Part shown: positions 52,093 through 60,001 of the stretch, piece after piece
Position numbering within the stretch: the first letter of the stretch is position 1
Layout: each line of letters opens with the position of its first letter
Origin: CBDCCT01 sp965214995
GTDB lineage: Bacteria > Deinococcota > Deinococci > Deinococcales > Trueperaceae
Assembly: GCA_965214995.1 (NCBI GenBank)
Contig: CBDCCT010000002.1
Coordinates: forward strand, 3,162,001 to 3,226,000
DNA length: 64,000 bases
Reading direction: 5' to 3'
Made by a program: the position numbers and the translations under genes
The notes under the pieces: model-generated
The model's input: only the letters and a program-made list of their open reading frames with translations
The model's database searches: none
What the model was told of the DNA's origin: nothing

Positions 52093-54096
52093 TTACTGCT
52101 CAAAGTCTCGCACGAACCGTTCCTGCTGAAGATAGACGAAGCGGGGGGCCATCGGCGGCAGGTTTTCGGCGCTGTTGAAGCGTTCATCGTAGCTCCAGGC
52201 GCGAATCGGGGGGCTATAGCTCGCTTGCCCCCAGCTACCTCTAACGTGCCGGGGCCTGTCAAGGCTCACGAAAGAGCCCTTATAGGTGAACGTTCTATTG
52301 CTCCAGTTCTCGTGGAAGCGAGGATAGTTTTCTAGGCCGCCGTTGTAAGCGCCCCCCCACCCGCTGGTGCCTTCCTGTCCTCCAGTGCTGTCGGTGCCAG
52401 AGAGAAAGGCTGCGTTGACTCGAGTATCCGCGGCGACGCGGCTACCAAGTCCTTGTGTGCTGGTAGCGTCGTTGGCCCAAGCGTTCGAGAGGATGTTGAG
52501 CGAGTCAGCCAGGAAGCTGGCTGGTCTCCAGTTATCACTAGAACGGTCGTCGCGGTTGTAATCGCCTTGCACGTAGAGAGCTTGATCGGAAACGAGGGTG
52601 AGTCCTCTAATTTGGGGGTCACCTGGTTTAGTGGACCTGAGCTGGTCCCCGTTGCGTACCCGCACTCCATAGTCGTTAAAGCCACCTGAGTTGGGGCCGA
52701 TCACCGTCATGAACACCACCAAGCCACCCTGAGAGGTATCATCTATGTCTCTTTGGATACTTGAACTTTGGTTAAAAAGCTGGTTTTTATATTTGGACAT
52801 ACACTCGAGAAGTCCCTTAACGTCAACCTCGAGCATGTTGATCGTTTTCCTCTCGCGGTTGTCGTAAAAAGACCGTGACCACTCAACAGCTCTAGCCGAC
52901 GAGTTACCGTTGCCATTACCGTTGTTCCCGTTGCCATTGCCGTTGCCGTTGCCATTACCGTTCCCGTTCCCGTTGCCGTTATTGCCGTTGCCGTTCCCGC
53001 CCCCGAGCACATAAGGTCGTGTTGAACCGGATGTCGCCCTACAATCGTTCTTGTTGAGCTTGTCTGTCATAACGCCGTTCTCCGTGATGTTCCCGGCGAC
53101 AATATCTCTGTTCGGCACGATGATCTGAGGGTTGTTTGGATTGCGCAGGTCCAGAGCGATGCGAAGGTCCGCTTGCTCCCAGTATTGCCCGCCGATGTCA
53201 AAGGTATTAACGTTCGGCACCGTGAGGTTGTCCAGGCCGGTCTCGATCCGCCCGTTCCACCCGTCGAGAGTGCTCTGCGCTATCCTGCCCGAGCAGGCTA
53301 TGCTGGGATTAGGGTTCGTGCTGTCGTTCGCGTCGTCAACGCGGACGGTGCCGCCGCAGTCCGTGTTGTTCTTACGGCGACGGTAGAGGTCGCCGCCCGT
53401 GCCGCTGTCGCGTTTTGCGGCGGTGACCTTGCCTGTAATACTTAAAGTGGCGGCGGAACTCAAGTAGAGGTCACCGTTAACATGCACACGCCCATTAAGG
53501 GTCATGTTGGGGCTGGGCAGAATCTCTAAGTCTTTGTTGTAAAAGGCGGCAAACTGAAACACGGGGACCAGACGGCTCCGGAACACCATCTCGGTGCGGG
53601 CCTCTAAGCTGTCGTCGCGCGCGCTCCTCGCCTCAGACACAACGGTGTAGTGGTACTGGATGGCGTTGAGACCGCCAAAGTCCTCATCGTTCGGGATGCG
53701 AATCATCCGCGCGCTGTCGTTCGGGTCGTTGTTGGCTGGGTCCTCGACCACGTAGGTGATGACGTTGCGACCGCCTACGGAGGTCTGTTTACAGTAGAAG
53801 TCGTCGTTACCCGACGCGGGCGTGAAATGCTCTGCGCTCCCGCAGGCGGAGGTAGGCTCGAGCAAACGCCCGTTGGGGCGGTTAAAGTCCAAAAAGGTCT
53901 GGCGGATTTCCTCGCCGCGCAGGTTGAGCCCCGCCTCCGAGGCGTAAAAGCCGCTCGTGCTGGCCGCGCTCGAGGCGGTGGTCGAGAGCTCGATTCGGGT
54001 CAAGGTGTAGTAAGCCGTCGCCAGGGCCATAAGTACCACGAGCAGAATAAGCACCGTGATGAGCGCAAAGCCTCTTTGCCGATAGGGTTGCTGCAT
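52093..54096 (-). CDS. Large PilX/ComZ-like minor pilin
   Basis: A 667-residue protein with a type IV pilin-like N-terminus (QRGFALITVLILLVVLMALA near 7-26, then YYTLTRIELSTTASSAAST). The PilX N-terminal domain is followed by a very large extracellular part. ATG 54096 is chosen because GGAGAAGG lies 6 nt upstream. In Thermus thermophilus the pilA1-pilA2-pilA3-comZ cluster encodes minor pilins, ComZ being the large tip protein needed for DNA uptake. The order here (fimT-, pilV-, pilW-like, then this protein) is the same, so a DNA-uptake role is likely. Near residues 365-400 an Asn-Gly dipeptide runs about 16 times. Confidence 0.75.
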   Translation of the reverse strand: MQQPYRQRGFALITVLILLVVLMALATAYYTLTRIELSTTASSAASTSGFYASEAGLNLRGEEIRQTFLDFNRPNGRLLEPTSACGSAEHFTPASGNDDFYCKQTSVGGRNVITYVVEDPANNDPNDSARMIRIPNDEDFGGLNAIQYHYTVVSEARSARDDSLEARTEMVFRSRLVPVFQFAAFYNKDLEILPSPNMTLNGRVHVNGDLYLSSAATLSITGKVTAAKRDSGTGGDLYRRRKNNTDCGGTVRVDDANDSTNPNPSIACSGRIAQSTLDGWNGRIETGLDNLTVPNVNTFDIGGQYWEQADLRIALDLRNPNNPQIIVPNRDIVAGNITENGVMTDKLNKNDCRATSGSTRPYVLGGGNGNGNNGNGNGNGNGNGNGNGNGNNGNGNGNSSARAVEWSRSFYDNRERKTINMLEVDVKGLLECMSKYKNQLFNQSSSIQRDIDDTSQGGLVVFMTVIGPNSGGFNDYGVRVRNGDQLRSTKPGDPQIRGLTLVSDQALYVQGDYNRDDRSSDNWRPASFLADSLNILSNAWANDATSTQGLGSRVAADTRVNAAFLSGTDSTGGQEGTSGWGGAYNGGLENYPRFHENWSNRTFTYKGSFVSLDRPRHVRGSWGQASYSPPIRAWSYDERFNSAENLPPMAPRFVYLQQERFVRDFEQ
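52903..53000 (-). repeat. In-frame hexanucleotide tract coding (Asn-Gly)n
   Basis: About sixteen near-identical 6-bp units (GGCAAC or GGTAAC variants on the minus strand) lie in the ComZ-like gene. Because the unit is two codons, copy-number change would alter length but not frame. Confidence 0.85.
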
Positions 54097-54116
54097 GATA
54101 CCTTCTCCTAAGCGTT

Positions 54117-55031
54117 TCATCTAGAAAGTGCGTTGCGCGGAAAGAACTCCGAAGAGAGGGTGCGGCCCCCTTCTCCAACGAGGTTGATGCGGATGGCCCG
54201 GAGGTCTTTCCAGTTGTCGTTCACATCTGTGCCAAAGGTGGTTCGCTCGCTTCCGTCCGACATGATGGCGGTGACTGTGAAGCTGGTTAGGCCGTTGACA
54301 ATCCTTTGGGTGTCGTTGCCGTTCTCAACGAGTTCTAAAACGCCATTTGAGAGGCGGTAGCGGTGCTCTTCAATGAGGTAAAGGCTGGTCTGTTCGTTCA
54401 TCCGGTAGGTGTTCGTCCAGTTTCCGCTGCGCCTTATAGCGTAGTTGCCATCAAAGCTAAATCTATCCACGTAATCGAAAAACTCGCCGTAGTTCCGCGT
54501 CCGGCTGTAAATATAGGCTCTAGCGCTCCCGCCTTTTTGCGTTCGGTAGTCTTCCCAAGCTTTGAAATCATCCGGAAGACTATTGTCGTCGTCTTTGTTA
54601 CGCGAGGTGCTCGAGGGGTTGAAGTCGCACTCCGGGCGATTGGGATCACTCCAGCCGGAGCCGGGGGCGGAATTGCGGCTGATGAACATCACGCCGCCGA
54701 ACCATCCGGAATCGTTGCACGCAGGCAAAATGTCGTCGAGCACCGATCGGCGCAAGACCAGTTCGTTGCCGTTTTGTACGGCTATCACCGGGAGACTAGC
54801 TGAACCCAGGCCCTCCCCGGCGACGCGCACGTCGGCGGCGAGGATGTCCAGGGCGCTGCGCAGGTTCTGGTTGGTGCTAGTTCGCTCCTGATCAGCCGCC
54901 AGCAGGCGGCGGTTGGACATGGTGAGCGCGAACGCCGAGCCGATGATCATCATGCCGACAGCCAGGGCTAAGAGCAGTTCGACAAGCGTCACGCCGCTAG
55001 CACTGGCAAAGCCGGCTGCGGGGTTACTCAC
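54117..55031 (-). CDS. Prepilin-type protein, PilW-like
   Basis: A 304-residue minor pilin from GTG 55031, just after the stop of the PilV-like gene. The class III cleavage region and hydrophobic helix are ASASGVTLVELLLALAVGMM; the cleavage-site Gly and Glu+5 are present. The C-terminal domain is Asn/Arg-rich (RMNEQTSLYLIEEHRYRLSN). PilW-like proteins are inserted in the inner membrane and assembled into the pseudopilus tip. It overlaps the next gene's alternative start and lies between PilV-like and ComZ-like genes. Confidence 0.82.
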   Translation of the reverse strand: MSNPAAGFASASGVTLVELLLALAVGMMIIGSAFALTMSNRRLLAADQERTSTNQNLRSALDILAADVRVAGEGLGSASLPVIAVQNGNELVLRRSVLDDILPACNDSGWFGGVMFISRNSAPGSGWSDPNRPECDFNPSSTSRNKDDDNSLPDDFKAWEDYRTQKGGSARAYIYSRTRNYGEFFDYVDRFSFDGNYAIRRSGNWTNTYRMNEQTSLYLIEEHRYRLSNGVLELVENGNDTQRIVNGLTSFTVTAIMSDGSERTTFGTDVNDNWKDLRAIRINLVGEGGRTLSSEFFPRNALSR

Positions 55032-55032
55032 C

Positions 55033-55407
55033 CTAGAACTGCGTGTAAACGGTTTCAACTTGGTAGTAGGTCCGGCCATCCTTTATCACCTCCACTTTGA
55101 TGTGTCTGGCGCCGGAGTCGCAGTAGGGCAGCTCGGCGGTGCAGTAGGAAGTCCTGACGTTGTAGACGTTGCCGGACTGGCCGCTCGGGACCGACTGAAC
55201 GCTTCCCGAGGCGGGCCAGTTGGCAAAGGGTTTCTTGCGGAGACCGTCCATTTCCATTTGGGCAATGGCGACGGCTTCGGTGCGGCGCTGGCTCTGCAAG
55301 TTGGTCTGTGAATAGGAGATAAATAGGGGCGCGATGGCTGCGAGCACCACCGACAGGATAGCCATAGCGATGATGGCTTCGACGAGGCTGAATCCCTGGC
55401 GTTTCAC
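55033..55407 (-). CDS. Prepilin-type protein, PilV-like
   Basis: A 124-residue minor pilin. The N-terminus KRQGFSLVEAIIAMAILSVV has a short basic leader, the Gly/Phe prepilin peptidase site and Glu+5. The rest includes AVAIAQMEMDGLRKKPFANW and a Cys pair (YCTAELPYC) probably disulfide-linked outside the cell. GTGA overlap with the FimT-like gene shows coupling. It is a component of the type IV pilus or DNA-uptake pseudopilus. Confidence 0.85.
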   Translation of the reverse strand: MKRQGFSLVEAIIAMAILSVVLAAIAPLFISYSQTNLQSQRRTEAVAIAQMEMDGLRKKPFANWPASGSVQSVPSGQSGNVYNVRTSYCTAELPYCDSGARHIKVEVIKDGRTYYQVETVYTQF

Positions 55408-55868
55408 CGTACCTCCACCCCGCCACCTCGGAACACCTCAATTTGGCGAGTCTTTCCTTTATCGTCTTGAAGGGTAAATACCGGGCTGGCGTTGGCAAGG
55501 CCGCGGGAGCTGTAGCAGACCACAGCGTCGCCCGCGTTCCATGCGCCCGCCCGCAAACGGACTGGCCGCTCCAGCTCGAAGCCGAACCGCGCATCGGTGG
55601 TCCAGCTGGACGCGCTGCACTTCGAACTGACCTCGGCGCGGAGCTGTGTAGGAGAAACGTAGACGAGGCGGTAAGCGGACGTACTCGCCATCGCTCGAGC
55701 GCGCACCTGTTTGAGGTGACCCGCCAGGTTGCTGGTGCTGTTTTGTAGGTCGCCGCTGAGCGGTTTAAGGTTGAGCGCGCCGATGCCCAGTACAATTCCC
55801 AAGATGCTCACCGTGATGAGCAGCTCAAAAAGCGTGAACCCTTGTATGATTCGTGTTCGTTTTCTCAA
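55404..55868 (-). CDS. Prepilin-type protein, FimT/GspH-like
   Basis: First gene of the pilin operon, about 154 residues from TTG 55868. That codon has AGGAG nine bases upstream, whereas TTG 55877 directly abuts it. The prepilin segment is IQGFTLFELLITVSILGIVL. The body fits the GspH/FimT family: LAGHLKQVRARAMASTSAYR near 46-65 and a Cys pair. In Thermus the corresponding first gene is pilA1. It is cleaved by PilD and pumped into the pilus by the PilB-type ATPase partly encoded at the window's end. Confidence 0.82.
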   Translation of the reverse strand: MRKRTRIIQGFTLFELLITVSILGIVLGIGALNLKPLSGDLQNSTSNLAGHLKQVRARAMASTSAYRLVYVSPTQLRAEVSSKCSASSWTTDARFGFELERPVRLRAGAWNAGDAVVCYSSRGLANASPVFTLQDDKGKTRQIEVFRGGGVEVR

Positions 55869-55877
55869 TCCTATCAA

Positions 55878-56172
55878 CTCCTAGACGCTCTTTGTTATGT
55901 GCGACAGGGGTCTGTACCCGACCTCGTCCGCTCGAGCTTATGGAGTTGACTATAGGAAAAAAACTCTTACAAGAATCTTAGTTCCAACGTCTCTAAGGCT
56001 CTTTTTGCCGCTTTTTTCTCCCCTAAACGGGGGAGACACAAATGGGGGGTGGCCTTAATAAAACACTACCGCACGTTTTATGACGCAATTCTTACGTGGT
56101 CAGAAAGTGACCCGAAAGTACTTGAGGCGTGTAAGGGTTGGAGCTCGAGTAGCGCGTGTCTCGCTTCGGTTT
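55878..56172. other. Upstream region of the pilin operon
   Basis: Nearly 300 bases without a gene. TATAGT on the minus strand at 55953-55948 is a possible -10 box with no good -35. CTCCCC-TAAACG-GGGGAG at 56018-56035 is a hairpin flanked by a T run on the plus strand. The stretch is clearly A+T-richer than the genes beside it. Confidence 0.35.
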
Positions 56173-56946
56173 CTAAGGCGCTGTGGGTGACGTTGCGCGC
56201 GGCTTCACGGCGAGGATGAGAGCCATCGGAATATCGAAGGTGACGGCGGCGCTATGCTGATAAACGATGTTGAAACGTGCCCTGGCCCTCTCGTCCGCTT
56301 TTCTAAAAAGTTGGCGAACAGCCTCTGCGCCCTCTTTTGTCGGTTTCATACGCATTATCCAGCTTCCAACGTCCAAAGTATAGACGGTGTGGGCGTCGCC
56401 GACGACCCACTCGAGCCCCGCCTCTCTGACAAACGCCCGCCACTCGTCCATGAGGTAAGCGCGCACGTGGGTGGGGTCGCGGACCGTTTCCAGCGCGTGA
56501 TACCACGCCTCGAGTTCTTGGTTTGGCGTGACCTCGTCGACTATGATGAGCCTGCCGCCGGGTTTGAGGACGCGCTCGAGCTCTTTGAGGGTGTCGGGGA
56601 CGCTTGCGTGGTGGTGCAGCGTGTGCCGCGCGGTAACGATGTCAAAAGTGTCTTCAGAGAAGCCCGTGTCGTCACCCGTGCCGGGGGTGAACTCGAGGTT
56701 GTCCAGGTACCCGTATATCTCACGCGCCGCCGCCAGCATCCCCTCGGCGGGGTCCAGGCCATAAACTTTCTTGACAAACGGGGCGAACGCCGCGGCGGTG
56801 TGGCCCGCGCCTGTGCCTACGTCGAGGAGAATGTCAGACGCGCTGGGTCTGGCGAGGTTCAAGAGCTTAGGCAGCGAAGGCCCAAACTTGTGAGGCTCGC
56901 TCGCCGCGTAATCCGCACTCCTGGCGGACCAGGTGGGGGCGCTCAT
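56173..56946 (-). CDS. Class I SAM-dependent methyltransferase
   Basis: A 257-residue UbiE-like methyltransferase. The SAM-binding motif I is LLDVGTGAGHTAAAF near 39-53, the acidic residue is in VYGLDPAEGML, and motif post-I/III regions read VTARHTLHHHASVPDTLKEL and LKPGGRLIIVDEVTP near 128-142. The substrate is not predictable. It begins 3 bp after the leuD stop (TAAGGGATG), so it is coupled to the leu operon, though no known leucine-pathway step needs a methyltransferase. Confidence 0.88.
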   Translation of the reverse strand: MSAPTWSARSADYAASEPHKFGPSLPKLLNLARPSASDILLDVGTGAGHTAAAFAPFVKKVYGLDPAEGMLAAAREIYGYLDNLEFTPGTGDDTGFSEDTFDIVTARHTLHHHASVPDTLKELERVLKPGGRLIIVDEVTPNQELEAWYHALETVRDPTHVRAYLMDEWRAFVREAGLEWVVGDAHTVYTLDVGSWIMRMKPTKEGAEAVRQLFRKADERARARFNIVYQHSAAVTFDIPMALILAVKPRATSPTAP

Positions 56947-56949
56947 CCC

Positions 56950-57552
56950 TTACCGTCTCATATAAGGCAGCGCAGCCGCGGTTTCCGAAACCGCGCCCCC
57001 CGCCTCCAAAAGCTCGGCGATGGGGTCCCAGCGGCCCTCCATAAGCGCACCCTTGGCGCTTTGTTTGATAGTCACCGGGAGCGTCTTGTCGGCAAAGGTC
57101 ACGCGCTCGTTCCCTACGTCGATGGCAATTTCCGTACGCGGGTTTTGCTCCACGGTCTCAACCATCATCCTAATCTCTTCCCGTCCAGCCTCCACACAAA
57201 CCAGCCCGAGCGTCACGGCGTTGCCGTAAAAGATTTCGGCGAAACTTTCGGCAACGACCGCCCGAAAGCCGTGGCGGTAAATGGCCTGCGGCGCGTGCTC
57301 GCGCGAGGAGCCGCAGCCGAAGTTGGCGTCCGCAAGCATGATGGTGGCCCCCTCAAAACGCGGGTCGTTGAGGGGATGCTCTCGAGGCGTGCCGTCCTCA
57401 AAAAAGCGCACGTCGTAAAAGAGCGATTCGCCCAAGCCGTCGAAGGTCACGCACTTGAGGTAGCGCGCGGGGATGATGCGGTCGGTGTCTAGGTCGTTGC
57501 CGGGGATGTAGACGCCTCGGCCGGTGAGGTGGGTGATTTTTTCCAAGGCCAT
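56950..57552 (-). CDS. leuD: 3-isopropylmalate dehydratase small subunit
   Basis: Second subunit of the isopropylmalate isomerase of leucine synthesis. It has 200 residues from ATG 57552, with CGGAGG about 7 nt upstream; an upstream in-frame start at 57582 lacks one. Diagnostic blocks are GRGVYIPGNDLDTDRIIPAR near 12-31, LADANFGCGSSREHAPQAIY near 73-92 and IFYGNAVTLGL near 107. It pairs with LeuC to interconvert 2- and 3-isopropylmalate. A hairpin and a 96-bp gap separate it from the isochorismatase-like gene upstream in the same operon. Confidence 0.95.
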   Translation of the reverse strand: MALEKITHLTGRGVYIPGNDLDTDRIIPARYLKCVTFDGLGESLFYDVRFFEDGTPREHPLNDPRFEGATIMLADANFGCGSSREHAPQAIYRHGFRAVVAESFAEIFYGNAVTLGLVCVEAGREEIRMMVETVEQNPRTEIAIDVGNERVTFADKTLPVTIKQSAKGALMEGRWDPIAELLEAGGAVSETAAALPYMRR

Positions 57553-57638
57553 CAGAAACCTCCGAAGAGAGTTAAAACTCACGAATTAAGGTTAGCTACG
57601 GTGAAGGGGCTCGAGGGTAAGAAGGTAAGGAGAGTTAT

Positions 57639-57667
57639 GCACGATCCCCTAAAGCCTCTGATCGTGC
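57639..57667 (-). repeat. Inverted repeat over the isochorismatase stop codon
   Basis: GCACGATC (57639-57646) and GATCGTGC (57660-57667) pair perfectly with a 13-nt loop that contains the TAG. No T run follows. It may stabilise the upstream message or reduce leuD read-through. Confidence 0.45.
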
Positions 57668-58215
57668 GTGATATCGGCTAAAACTGTATTGGTCGTAACA
57701 ACGGTACAGAATTCGCCGTGAAGGCTCGCCAAATGGACTCTATGAATGACGTCAGCGCTCAGCGGTTCGCCTTTGGTGTCTGTACGGTCAAATGTTGCCG
57801 TTCCATCAGAAACGAGCCGAACTTCAAAGCCGAAATTGCCCGCCATGCGCGTCGTCGTTGATACACAGTGGTCTGTGGTCAAACCGGCAATTACGAGGGA
57901 GTTAATGTCATTCTCACGAAGATAAGACTCTAACTTGGTCCCGATAAAAGCACTGTTAACATTCTTTACAAAGATAGCTTCATCTTTGAGCGGTGCGACT
58001 TCAGGTTTGAACACGAACCCTGAATTATCTGGATGCAGAGGCGAACTGGGGTTGGTGGAGCTGTGCTGAATGTGAATAACAGGCAGGCTTTGTTCGCGCC
58101 ACGCCGTAAGAAGCCGCGCTATATTCACTTCTGCTGACAGATTGTTGCGTTGACCCCAACAAGGTTCATCAAATCCTTGTTGAACATCAATAAGTAGTAA
58201 GGCTGGCCGGTCCAT
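57649..58215 (-). CDS. Isochorismatase-family cysteine hydrolase
   Basis: A 188-residue soluble hydrolase. The catalytic triad is visible: Asp in LLIDVQQGF near 7-15, Lys in FVKNVNSAF near 82-90, and Cys in AGLTTDHCVSTTTRMAGN near 112-129. The cis-peptide region before the Cys is normal. Family members hydrolyse amides or isochorismate, and a nicotinamidase-like or carbamoyl substrate is as likely as isochorismate. It sits between leuC and leuD, an unusual place, and its base composition is visibly more A+T-rich than the neighbours, hinting at later insertion. Confidence 0.88.
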   Translation of the reverse strand: MDRPALLLIDVQQGFDEPCWGQRNNLSAEVNIARLLTAWREQSLPVIHIQHSSTNPSSPLHPDNSGFVFKPEVAPLKDEAIFVKNVNSAFIGTKLESYLRENDINSLVIAGLTTDHCVSTTTRMAGNFGFEVRLVSDGTATFDRTDTKGEPLSADVIHRVHLASLHGEFCTVVTTNTVLADITHDQRL

Positions 58216-58240
58216 ATAAACGTCCTAACGTGGCATATAA

Positions 58241-59713
58241 CTAGGAGCTAACCGCTTCTTTTACACCGAAGATTTCCCTCGCATCACTGATTTCTCCCGT
58301 CACCGCCGCCGCCGCAACCATCACCGGGCTCATAAGCACCGTGCGCCCTGTGACTGAACCCTGTCGGCCTTTGAAGTTGCGGTTGCTCGAGGACGCACAA
58401 AGCTGGTCCCCCACGAGCTTATCCGGGTTCATCGCTAAACACATCGAACAGCCCGCGTCGCGCCATTCAAAGCCTGCGTCTCTGAACACTTGGTCAATGC
58501 CTAATTCTTCACAGTGATATTTGACGATTTGCGACCCCGGCACGGCGATGGCCTTGACTCGAGGGTGGACCCTGTGGCCCTTTAAGTATTTGGCGACCTC
58601 GAGAAAGTCCGACACCCGCGCGTTGGTGCAGGAGCCGAAAAACGCCACGTCGATGGGGGTGCCCTTGATGGGGGAGCCCGGCGTGAGCTTCATGTGCTCC
58701 AGCGCCTCGGCGACCGCGGCTTTATCACCCTCGGGCGCGTCCTCGACTGTCGGCACGCGCTCGTCTATAAAAATAGCCTGCCCCGGATTGATGCCCCAGG
58801 TGACCGTCGGCGCGATGTCTTGCGCGCGAATATCGACCACGTCGTCGTAGTGACAGCCCTCGTCCGAGGCAAAAGCGCGCCAGCGCGCCACCGCCTCGTC
58901 CCACTCGGCCTCTTTAGGCGCGTAGGGGCGGCCCTTCAGGTACTCGAACGTCGTCTCGTCCGGGTTAACGTAGCCGCAGCGCGCGCCGCCCTCGATGGAC
59001 ATGTTGCAAACCGTCATCCTTTCTTCCATGCTCATCTTGTCAAAGACCTCGCCGCCGTATTCATACGCGTAGCCGAGACCGCCCTTGACGCCCAGCACGC
59101 GGATGATGTGCAAAATCACGTCCTTGGCGTACACACCGGGGCCGAGCGCGCCGTCCACATTGATGCGCCGCACCCTGGGCTTGCTCATGGCGAGCGTTTG
59201 CGTCGCCAGCACGTCGCGCACCTGGGAGGTGCCGATGCCAAAGGCGACCGCGCCGAAGGCGCCGTGCGTGGCGGTGTGCGAGTCGCCGCAGGCGATGGTG
59301 GTGCCCGGCTGGGTGATGCCCTGCTCGGGGCCGACCATGTGGACGATGCCCTGTTTGCCGCTCGACAAGTCGAACATGGTGATGCCGTATTCTTGCGCGT
59401 TTTTGCGCAACTCTTGAATCATCGCGTCGGCCAGAGGGTCGCCAAAGGGCTCCTCACGGTTGTCGGTGGGGACGATGTGGTCGACCGTCGCAAAGGTGCG
59501 TTCCGGATAGCGCACGCCCAAACCTAGGTCGCGGAGCATCCCAAAGGCCTGCGGGCTCGTCACCTCGTGGATGAGGTGCGTGCCGATGAGCAGTTGCGTC
59601 TGGCCGTTGCGGAGCGTGCCGACCGTGTGCTCCTCCCAAACCTTGTCGAGAAGGTTCTTGGGTTCTTTTGCGCCGAGGCTCGAGCCTGCCCCCATCTTTA
59701 TTGTACTTTCCAT
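58241..59713 (-). CDS. leuC: 3-isopropylmalate dehydratase large subunit
   Basis: Iron-sulfur aconitase-type enzyme of leucine synthesis, 490 residues from ATG 59713, seven bases after GGAG. The [4Fe-4S] ligands are Cys in FFGSCTNARVSD and the pair in RDAGCSMCLAMNPD near 417-430. The opening LLDKVWEEHTVGT and IGTHLIHEVTSPQAF are diagnostic, as is CGDSHTATHGAFGAVAFGIG near 146-165. It is the first structural gene after the leader-peptide attenuator, so leucine supply should control it. Partner LeuD is encoded downstream after the isochorismatase-like gene. Confidence 0.97.
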   Translation of the reverse strand: MESTIKMGAGSSLGAKEPKNLLDKVWEEHTVGTLRNGQTQLLIGTHLIHEVTSPQAFGMLRDLGLGVRYPERTFATVDHIVPTDNREEPFGDPLADAMIQELRKNAQEYGITMFDLSSGKQGIVHMVGPEQGITQPGTTIACGDSHTATHGAFGAVAFGIGTSQVRDVLATQTLAMSKPRVRRINVDGALGPGVYAKDVILHIIRVLGVKGGLGYAYEYGGEVFDKMSMEERMTVCNMSIEGGARCGYVNPDETTFEYLKGRPYAPKEAEWDEAVARWRAFASDEGCHYDDVVDIRAQDIAPTVTWGINPGQAIFIDERVPTVEDAPEGDKAAVAEALEHMKLTPGSPIKGTPIDVAFFGSCTNARVSDFLEVAKYLKGHRVHPRVKAIAVPGSQIVKYHCEELGIDQVFRDAGFEWRDAGCSMCLAMNPDKLVGDQLCASSSNRNFKGRQGSVTGRTVLMSPVMVAAAAVTGEISDAREIFGVKEAVSS

Positions 59714-59728
59714 GTCCACACTCCTAAC

Positions 59729-59757
59729 AAAAAATCCCCTGGCCTAAAAACCAGGGG
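59729..59757 (-). terminator. Attenuator terminator upstream of leuC
   Basis: On the minus strand CCCCTGG (59757-59751), an 8-nt loop and CCAGGGG (59742-59736) form the stem, followed directly by ATTTTTT. It lies between the leader peptide and leuC, 16 nt before the leuC ATG. The upstream GGGTGGGG run in the leader-peptide gene could pair with the CACCCC arm and prevent it. Confidence 0.85.
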
Positions 59758-59781
59758 GTGCCGACGGACCGTTCGAGAACG

Positions 59782-59871
59782 CTACGCGACAGCCCCACCC
59801 TGTAGCCTCACAGGTAGCCTTACGCGTAACCCTTTTGCGATGACAATTCGGAGACGGCGGCGCAAACGCAT
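59782..59871 (-). CDS. leu operon leader peptide
   Basis: A 29-residue peptide, MRLRRRLRIVIAKG then LRVRLPVRLQGGAVA. It has five Leu, four Val and two Ile residues, with the last three Leu encoded by the rare codons TTA, CTA and CTA in a high-G+C genome. Ribosome stalling on Leu codons would decide whether the attenuator at 59729-59757 forms. The ATG is only 7 nt after the -10 box, so the transcript is probably leaderless. The codon run around GTTACGCG can pair with CGCGTAGC at the stop region, as a 1:2-type hairpin. Confidence 0.8.
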   Translation of the reverse strand: MRLRRRLRIVIAKGLRVRLPVRLQGGAVA

Positions 59872-59878
59872 TGGGGAG

Positions 59879-59907
59879 AGTATACGCGGCGCGTGAGAGG
59901 GTGTCAA
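59879..59907 (-). promoter_or_regulatory. Promoter of the leu operon
   Basis: TTGACA (59907-59902), a spacer of exactly 17, and TATACT (59884-59879). Transcription should start next to the leader-peptide ATG at 59871. Confidence 0.85.
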
Positions 59908-59936
59908 CATGACTTGGGTCTCTACATACCCACAGA

Positions 59937-59969
59937 GAAAGCGCGGAAAAGTTGTTTTTCCGCGCTTTC
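59937..59969 (-). terminator. Terminator after the first LEA-like gene
   Basis: GAAAGCGCGGAAAA and TTTTCCGCGCTTTC form a perfect 14-bp stem with a 5-nt loop. It isolates the LEA-like gene at 60002-61045 from the codirectional leu promoter. Confidence 0.85.
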
Positions 59970-60001
59970 TTGCCTTGCCGCTGTTCTGCAGACTTCCGGC
60001 T

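Noticed and set aside
52903..53000. CRISPR or minisatellite of independent function
   Set aside because: The units are an in-frame part of the ComZ-like coding sequence.
56254..57492. 412-residue plus-strand frame over the methyltransferase and leuD
   Set aside because: It is antisense to two genes with diagnostic motifs and has no recognisable domain.
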